Shown: piece after piece, positions 57,801-64,000 of the stretch | Layout: each line of letters starts with the position of its first letter | Numbering within the stretch: position 1 is the stretch's first letter | From: Actinernus sp. WN-2022 | Lineage: Eukaryota > Cnidaria > Anthozoa > Actiniaria > Actinernidae | Length of the DNA stretch: 64,000 nt | Assembly (NCBI GenBank): GCA_030867875.1 | Contig: JAOWCC010001501.1 | Span: 25,045,036 to 25,109,035, forward strand | Direction of reading: 5' to 3' | Translations under genes and position numbers: made by a program | Notes under the pieces: generated by a model | Told to the model about the DNA's origin: nothing | The model's input: the letters and a program-made list of their open reading frames with translations, nothing else | Databases searched by the model: none

Positions 57801-60800
57801 ACATAATTATTGCATACATGTCAGGTGCCAATAATGAATTTAATTAATTATAATTGTTGCTCAGTGAAAGTATTGCACAGTCATGTAAATTTAAGCCCAC
57901 ATTACACATGTACATGATCATGAACTGCTGTAGTTTTTTAGCAAAGCGGCATACTTCATGAGGCTTCTGATTGGGTGCATTTGAGATTTATGCTTGGGTT
58001 ACCTGTGTTTGCCTATGCCAGTTGAGATTTGTTTACTTACTACGTTCAACATCAGAATCCATTCAGGATCCTTTCAAAAATTTCCAGATGTCCTGAGTAC
58101 ATTGTATGTTGATCTGGAAAACCGAGTGTTGTGCTTGGTCAGTGAGAAAAGTTTAAATGCCTTAATTGTCATAACAAACTATAACCATGCTGCAATTATT
58201 TTGTCTGCTGACAAGGAACAAACATGTCTCACTTTTCCTGAATTTTGCTTGACTATGTTTGAGAGTTCAAAATATCAGTGCAATCACAAACAACTTCTGC
58301 GACAGTAATTACTGACTACACTAGTGCACTACAAGGAATTAATAAAATATTTTTGATCATGAGGCTTCAGCATTTAATGTATTAATTTTACTACTACATG
58401 TACATGCATGTAGTTATTATAATTCCTTTATTGTCATCATTATTATTTATCAGCTTATATTTACCTTTGCAGCTACATGTAAGTAATGCACAACCTTAGA
58501 ATGGTCCTCGTAAAACAACCATAAGGACTGCTAATTAAACCACAGATCGAATTGGAATTTAGCGTGTTTTTTGAGAGTATATGTTTTACTGATTACACAT
58601 CATGTAACTTGTAATCTGGATGATGACATTACATGTGTGTGTACTGTAAATATTATGTTCATTTTTGTAGCATAACCAGGATGAGTTGTTGTCACGCCCT
58701 ACTGGACCTGCATTGGACATCGATTACACTGATGATCTCACTGAGTGAGTATGTACTTAAACGCTCTGAGTCGCTCAAGAAGTGAATTGAAGGGCTCTGT
58801 GCAATAAGAGCATAAGACATATTAAGTAACTCCTGATCACGTTCTACATTCTCCCTTAGAAAACAACGAATTTGAAGGAGAATTTAGAATGTGATCCGGA
58901 GTCACTTACATGTATGTATATTATATATGCTTGTGATCCCATTGGAAAGGCCTTTACTGGATAGCTAGCAAACAAAGTACTTCAAAATGCTGTTTTAGAA
59001 ATTGGAGGTGGAAAATAGCATTTCCCAAACAAGTTTAATTTGCTAATAACACAACCAATCTCATACAAGACAGTGTGTTTAAATAAATGATGTGATATTT
59101 TTTTGCCCTCCAGTCCAACCATGTGATTAATATATTATTATTAATAGTAATCCTACAAAAGGCCAATTCTGCTTGTAAATGTATATTTATTTAATATACT
59201 CTGAATTTCTAACGAGACCTGAAACAACCATGGGGCTGATCAAAGTCAGGACCCAGCTAATCCTCAGATCAAATTGAAATTTAGCGTGTTGGTTTTTGTG
59301 GAGGGATTGAGTAAAACTGGAGGACCCGGAGAAAAACTCTTGGAGCAAGGGTGAGATACCAACAAACTCAATTCACATAATTTTATGGTGCTGCATGACC
59401 GGGAATCGAACCTGGGCAACAGAGGTGAGAGGCGAAGAGCTTAAAACCACTGCACCAATGATCCCAGCTTGCCTATACAGGCTTACCTATATATGCATAA
59501 ATTTTGTATATGCTTTCATTTTAGTGAGGAAGTTTAACACACTCTCCACTGAGGTACATTGTACATGTTTGAATGTTTTTATTTAATATAAACACCCATA
59601 ATGTTGCAAGTGTGTTGAAATTCTTATTGTCTATTAATATATGTGTAGTGACCTGTTCCCTATAAGTGATACTCCACCAAGAAGTAATCCTTCAACAGCA
59701 GAGGTAGGGTAACTATTTATTAAGGTATAGAACACTGTACTTATAAATTACCAAACTGATATACTGTAGCTGACTTTATGATTTGGCAAGCTTATGATTT
59801 ATGAGTACCTGATCAAAATTTAATGTTTTAATTTCCTTTTTTTGAGTCAGACTAAAAAACACTTTAAATCGTAGCCAAAATCATACAGAGTATATCAAGC
59901 ATCTAGATAAATGTCTAGATGGCTGGCTATATACATTCGTAATAGTGTAAAAGACAATTTTAATTACTGGTTTTCGTAGTATTTTGATTGGTTTGTTTGC
60001 CAAGCTGTCAAAGCTGGGGCATTTATGCAATTAAGAACAATAGTGATGCTACATTGCAGGCATTATTAAATTCCTTTCACACTCATCCTATTGCCCCCTT
60101 ATACTTGGCTAATAGGCAATATTCGTATTCTCACGGACGAGCTGGAACGAACACTCAATGGAGGCTCGTGCGGGGGAATTCGCTAAAAACTATTTAGCAT
60201 TAAAAAAGATTCCCCCGCATGAGCCTCCATTGAGTGCTTGTTCCAGCTCGTCCGTGAGAATACGAATATTGCCTATTGCAGACTACAGTTTTTCTTAGCA
60301 AAATAATTTATTTTCCTCAAGCTCCATGTGCTTTTAGTCTAAAAAGTTCACTTAATATCCAAACAGAAAACAGTAGCCTATGATTAGGTTACTCGTATAT
60401 ACATGTAGTCATACATTGTATATATTTTACTTTTAGAGGTCCAAAAACAACACTCCTGGAGCTCATCCACGACCTTCAACTAGATCTAAAAAACAAACTA
60501 GGTTAGTAATTACTGACAGGAAAGAAATGGAACATGTATAAATTAAAGTACACTACTTTCTACAACAAATTCACCAATTTCTACAAAACCTGTTTCTTGC
60601 ATATTATTATAATTAAAGCAATAAGCAAGGTTTTTGAGTGTGTTAATTGGGAGGAGGGAGTATTGGGTTACAATTATGTACATCAGTACATTAATTATGT
60701 ATTTGATACTCAACAGGGTTCATTGAAAATGACCTTAAAAAGAGAAGGGAATACTCAGATGAATATTAGATTTTTCATCAAAAAAAATCCAAAGCCACCT

Positions 60801-62394
60801 AATTAAGTCACTTAACTGATTTGTAAGATCTTAATTTCAATTTTTAGGAGGTCTGTGGAACAAAAATAAATATTGGCCATACACAAAGTCATGTACAAAT
60901 GTAGCTCTGCAACCTGGCTGGATTTAATGTAAGAAGGCAAAACAGTTGCTAGCAGCTGCTAATAATATGGAAATGTAATACAGCTGAACCTCTTATCAGT
61001 GATAGTGGTCGCTTATGAGAGGTGGTTGCATTGGAAAGATTTGAAATATACACTGTAATGGTTTGACTGAGGAACTTGATCCAACTGGGGTTTAAGAAAC
61101 TTTTAAAATCACTTTATATCAGAGGTGATCACTTCATATAAGAGAGGTCCCAGTATTGTACTCTATAAATTATAACATACAATAATGTACATGACTTGTA
61201 TATAGCAGCCCAGGGGTTTCATTTAGAAGTTGGCTTAACTGAGCTGGTGTTCCAGTGTCTATTTGTCCTCCTTAATTGCTGTCTGCAGTTACTGTTGATT
61301 AGACTAATGACAAACAATGTAAAGCAAAAATACAGACACCTACTTTCCATTCTCGGCTGCTTACAGTACTGTTCAAAAATATTACAACAGGGGGAGTGAA
61401 ATTTCACCTGAACAAGTGACATAACTGATTTCTATTGTTTTCTAGGTTAAAATTTCACTTGTTCAGGTGATATTTCACTTACCCTGTTGTAATATTTTCG
61501 AACAGTACTGTACCTCAAAATTTATTGGAATTTAATACCTGGTAACTCTCATACATGTACAGAATCTACTCCAATAATATAATTATAAAATAATTGTCTA
61601 TTTTCCCCCCATAAGACCAAAATCCAAGACAGGTTCTGGAGCCGAGAGAACCAGGAGCACAACACCAGCATCCACTGCAGGCAGAGCTATGACAGCAGTT
61701 AGCAGTACTAGCCCTGATATTATCAACATCCTGCAGGAGAGGATTAATCTGGCAACAACTATCAGTACACTGGAGGACACTGCGCAGGATGAGAGCTATA
61801 TAGGAAATCTGAATGATGATATACTACCTCTTGGTGCTGAGGACATAGGCTCTGGTATAGTTACTATACATGTAGATGTACTGCTGTAATTTGTCAGGCA
61901 GCCTTCAGTTGCACATGTGCTTTAATTTGTAATATGCAAGAAAGGTCAGCTGTGTTTTTATCAACCGACAATCCTAAAAAGCTGCTGTAGGACATAATTT
62001 TCTGTTGTTTTAATTATTTTTTTCTCAAGACATAGCACATGGAGGGAGTGTTAGATTGCAGCAAAGAGATAATAAATTATTAGATTTAACCTTCAAGGGC
62101 AAAAAAGGAAAGCATCTCAAATGGGTAACATGTTCCAAGCCATATTGACTTCATCATCACCTTTTTAAAATGCACTAAATGACAGCAAATTCTGGCATAG
62201 AGACACACAAGTTGTTTGTATTCAGATAGTTTGTTTTAAATGTTAATGTTTCTCCACTCTAATAGAATTCAGATGTCTTTCTTACTAATACACAATACCA
62301 TGTACATGTAGAGGCCACTATACGATTCCTGAAGGCAAAGCTGCGTGTTATGCAAGAAGAAATGGACAGGCTATCAGCTGAATGTGCAATAAAG
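54845..62394 (+). CDS. TEX9: TEX9 orthologue, 5' part (continues past the right edge)
   Basis: Seven exons with consistent phases encode 260 residues after a proposed ATG at 54845-54847, which is followed directly by GTAGAA; that first exon is the weakest part. TEX9 is a coiled-coil protein linked to centriolar satellites and cilia in vertebrates (family knowledge). Visible: Ser/Pro/Arg-rich N-terminus; SKEEEYMRLNAELEEKTASL across exons 1-2, matching human EEEYKRLNAELQAKTAD; low-complexity middle; INLATTISTLEDTAQDES; EATIRFLKAKLRVMQEEMDR, matching human EAQIRFLKAKLHVMQEELD. The C-terminal coiled coil should lie beyond 64000. Confidence 0.88.
54945..55105 (+). CDS. TEX9: TEX9 exon (N-terminal, SKEEEY)
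   Basis: Begins after TTATTTTCTTTTAG, phase 0; an in-frame TAG overlaps the acceptor, so translation must start in an upstream exon. Encodes SSRPNSSNTRPISGASNGG through SKEEEY; donor AT|GTAAGT. Confidence 0.82.
55106..57479. other. TEX9 intron
   Basis: Mostly unique AT-rich sequence. A half copy of the TTGAAGGGCT MITE lies at 57310-57392; GGTGAGCAC and GTGCTCACC around 55219-55325 form a weak inverted pair. No gene seen. Confidence 0.5.
57480..57543 (+). CDS. TEX9: TEX9 exon (RLNAELEEKT)
   Basis: 64 nt; completes ATG, then RLNAELEEKTASLIREAEE and VM before GTAATT. Strongest match to TEX9. Confidence 0.93.
57590..57790. repeat. Dispersed repeat shared with the OTU transposon region
   Basis: GGCATGCCATGACATTGAAA and the following 150 bp resemble the reverse complement of about 14800-14975, inside the 13992-17838 element. 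Confidence 0.6.
58671..58744 (+). CDS. TEX9: TEX9 exon
   Basis: 74 nt between ATTTTTGTAG and GTGAGTATG. Encodes HNQDELLSRPTGPALDIDYT and DDLT; phases fit both neighbours. Confidence 0.82.
58785..58925. mobile_element. Palindromic MITE, TTGAAGGGCT family, copy 4
   Basis: Left end AATTGAAGGGCTCTGTGCAA; core CCTGATCACGTTCTACATTC and its inverse GAATTTAGAATGTGATC. The right end is degraded. Confidence 0.75.
59222..59467 (-). repeat. tRNA-derived SINE
   Basis: On -, the head GGTGCAGTGGTTTTAAG (A box) and GGTTCGATTCC (B box), then a body with GAGTTTGTTGGTATCTCACC and TTTTTCTCCGGGTCCTCC, ending near CACGCTAAATTTCAATTTGA. A piece of the same tail (GGAATTTAGCGTG) lies at about 58555, implying a family. 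Confidence 0.78.
59649..59703 (+). CDS. TEX9: TEX9 exon
   Basis: 55 nt between TATGTGTAG and GTAGGG. Encodes DLFPISDTPPRSNPSTAE after a split Asp. Confidence 0.8.
60112..60285. mobile_element. Palindromic MITE in TEX9 intron
   Basis: AATAGGCAATATTCGTATTC and TCACGGACGAGCTGGAACGA are inverted at 60208-60280 almost perfectly, with a loop of about 30 bp. Confidence 0.87.
60437..60501 (+). CDS. TEX9: TEX9 exon
   Basis: 65 nt between TTACTTTTAG and GTTAGTAATT. Encodes RSKNNTPGAHPRPSTRSKKQ plus T. Confidence 0.8.
61362..61512. mobile_element. Palindromic TA-flanked MITE in TEX9 intron
   Basis: TACAGTACTGTTC and its inverse GAACAGTACTGTA at the ends; arms share ATATTACAACAGGG and TTTCACCTGAACAAGTGA. 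Confidence 0.85.
61616..61854 (+). CDS. TEX9: TEX9 exon
   Basis: 239 nt after TTTTCCCCCCATAAG. Encodes a Thr/Ser-rich stretch, then PDIINILQERINLATTISTL and DDILPLGAEDIGS; donor TCTG|GTATAG. Confidence 0.88.
62273..62394 (+). CDS. TEX9: TEX9 exon (IRFLKAKL coiled coil)
   Basis: 122 nt. The acceptor AATTCAG at 62272 is chosen because it restores phase; the earlier AATAG does not. Encodes EATIRFLKAKLRVMQEEMDR then LSAECAIK before GTATGG. Confidence 0.92.
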
Positions 62395-63229
62395 GTATGG
62401 AGCACAGGTATTGTCATCAACAAGGTTTTTTTTATTATTGACTTTTGTGTGCTGAACACACTGAATTATTGCAGCAGATGATGAAGAGGGCAGATATTTT
62501 GTATGGGGAAATACTTGCAGTGTTTCCAGTGCAGTATTTTATGTAATGGATTGATTCGTTGCTGGATGAAGTGCAGAATTAAATATAATTATTCTAACTC
62601 CTACATGCTACAGTGGCTCATTCTTGAGTTGCCACAAGGTTCACACAGTCTTGATTAAAGTATTCAAATTTTAGAGAGTTATTGAATTGAAATAATCCTT
62701 GAAAATTCATTAAGTTCTTCATACGGCATTGATATTAAGTCCTTGAATTTGCCCATAATAATAGAATATGTAAGAGTCTCTGTAACAAAAATACACATCA
62801 TTAAATGCAATACAATACAATACAATAGTTTATTAGCATTCCCATATACATACATGGTATTGCCTAATTAATATACAATCACACTGAGATTAGAGTAGAG
62901 AGAAAAAATATTATACAGTTCTTTGTAACAAGATATTTCTCCTCTCAAAAGCTTCATATATAAAATGCAATCCTTTTGATATTGGAAAGAGTTAGAGATG
63001 AAAGAGTTAGAGAAAGTGATAGCCAGAGCAGTCGGCTTTAAAATATTGTTATTTTACTATTGATAATAAAATACATTAATATCAATATAAGTGAATTATG
63101 TTTCTCTTGAGAAAGTCCTTGAAAAAGTGTTTGATTATTCTGTATGAACCATGTATCAACTGTTTACACAAGAAGAAAATGTTGTATCTCATGGTTTGCA
63201 CAGTATTTAAATTTTACTTCTTGTCTTAA
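62395..63229. other. TEX9 intron, no further exon found
   Basis: AT-rich; ATACAATACAATACAATA microsatellite near 62808. I searched for the next coiled-coil exon by eye and did not find one before the right edge. Confidence 0.4.
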
Positions 63230-63743
63230 AGGGATACCCGAGTGAAAAACACATTGGGGCTCAAAAGAATCTTCAACATGCTCTTTGTTCAGAAAATGTA
63301 TTAAAATTTGATCAAACGTTTTTAGTATTAAGAACGAGCACCTCAAAGTTGGCCCCGCGAAGACATGGGCGCCGCCATCTTTGTTTGCATTTACAGAAGT
63401 GACGTCACTTCGTCCCACCAGCATTCTCACTCTCTCACTCGAGCTTCAAATATCGGGGTCCTTCTTTTTTGAATGACTCTGGCAGCCAAATGCTACACAG
63501 TGAGGCATCGTGACCTTTAGAACTAGAACATTTGAAGCTCGAGTGAGAATGCTGGTGGGACGAAGTGACGTCACTTCCGTAAATGCAAACAAAGATGGCG
63601 GCGCCCATGTCTTCGTGGGGCCAACTTTGAGGTGCTCGTTCTTAATACTAAAAACGTTTGATCAAATTTTAATACATTTTCTGAACAAAGAACATGTTGA
63701 AGATTCTTTTGAGCCCCAATGTGTTTTTCACTAGGGTATCCCT
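63230..63743. mobile_element. 514-bp palindromic TTAA MITE carrying CRE-like sites
   Basis: TTAA at 63226-63229 and 63744-63747. Arms of about 225 bp begin AGGGATACCC and mirror each other. Each arm holds a perfect TGACGTCA (63400-63407 and 63566-63573) and, on opposite strands, AAAGATGGCGGCGCCCATG. Different family from the AGTGC-type TTAA MITEs. Confidence 0.9.
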
Positions 63744-64000
63744 TTAACAAAGTCCTTCAGTCCAAAACTATCCTTGAAAAGTCCTTCAATTTCTTTATAT
63801 ATAATCACATTTTCAGAAATAAAATTATGAAAAATAAATAAAGAATTCAATAGTTTCATGGTACCCATGCACTCGGCTGTAAGAATTAGGAAAATAAGAA
63901 ATGTTCCTAGAAAAGCCCTTGAATTTTGCTTAGCTAAATCTGTGCAAACCATCTTTGTTTATAAAATGTATAAGCTATACAGCGTTTTATTTCCACAACT

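Noticed and set aside
62265..62272. Alternative TEX9 acceptor at AATAG
   Set aside because: It would leave the exon out of phase with the preceding one; the AATTCAG acceptor eight bases on restores it.
63164..63734. Two similar proteins encoded on opposite strands
   Set aside because: They are the same sequence read from the two arms of the palindromic TTAA MITE.

Overview
The window is animal nuclear DNA. It has AT-rich introns with GT-AG boundaries, non-LTR retrotransposon remains, tRNA-derived SINEs, many palindromic MITEs, very large tandem arrays, and three animal genes split into short exons. Base composition, the abundance of the palindrome TACATGTA and the repeat types suggest an anthozoan cnidarian, perhaps a stony coral. 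That is inference only; no rRNA or mitochondrial marker is present.

Three genes can be read. (1) The last two coding exons of ASCC3, the helicase of the ASC-1 complex, lie on + at 13393-13596 and 18361-18666. (2) A complete HELLS/LSH/SMARCA6 SNF2 chromatin remodeller lies on - from its ATG at 54318 to its stop at 20896. I reconstructed 20 coding exons whose phases all agree, giving 3048 nt and a predicted 1015 residues. (3) The 5' part of a TEX9 orthologue lies on + (exons 54945-62394), leaves the window at the right edge, and is divergent from HELLS. ASCC3 and HELLS are convergent. HELLS and TEX9 share an intergenic promoter of about 0.5 kb with two CACGTG plus TTTCCCGCC modules.

Layout: 1-5327 is a 75-bp satellite split by a 2.0-kb transposon. 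6761-11140 is a 40-bp satellite of about 110 units. 11150-18285 is a nested transposon cluster around the ASCC3 exons, including an OTU-protease-bearing element with a LINE inside it. 18667-20895 separates the convergent ASCC3 and HELLS ends. 20896-54318 is HELLS, whose introns hold at least five different minisatellites, a broken LINE, SINEs and several foldback or terminal-inverted-repeat elements. 54319-54844 is the shared promoter. 54845-64000 is TEX9 with more palindromic MITEs.

The most unusual feature is a minisatellite at 21252-22541. Its 31-bp unit is a copy of the last 16 coding bases of HELLS exon 19 joined to its 5' splice site, so the true donor is followed by some three dozen decoy donors. 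Several sequence-unrelated non-autonomous elements also share one architecture: short terminal inverted repeats plus clusters of a short, often palindromic, iteron at both ends.
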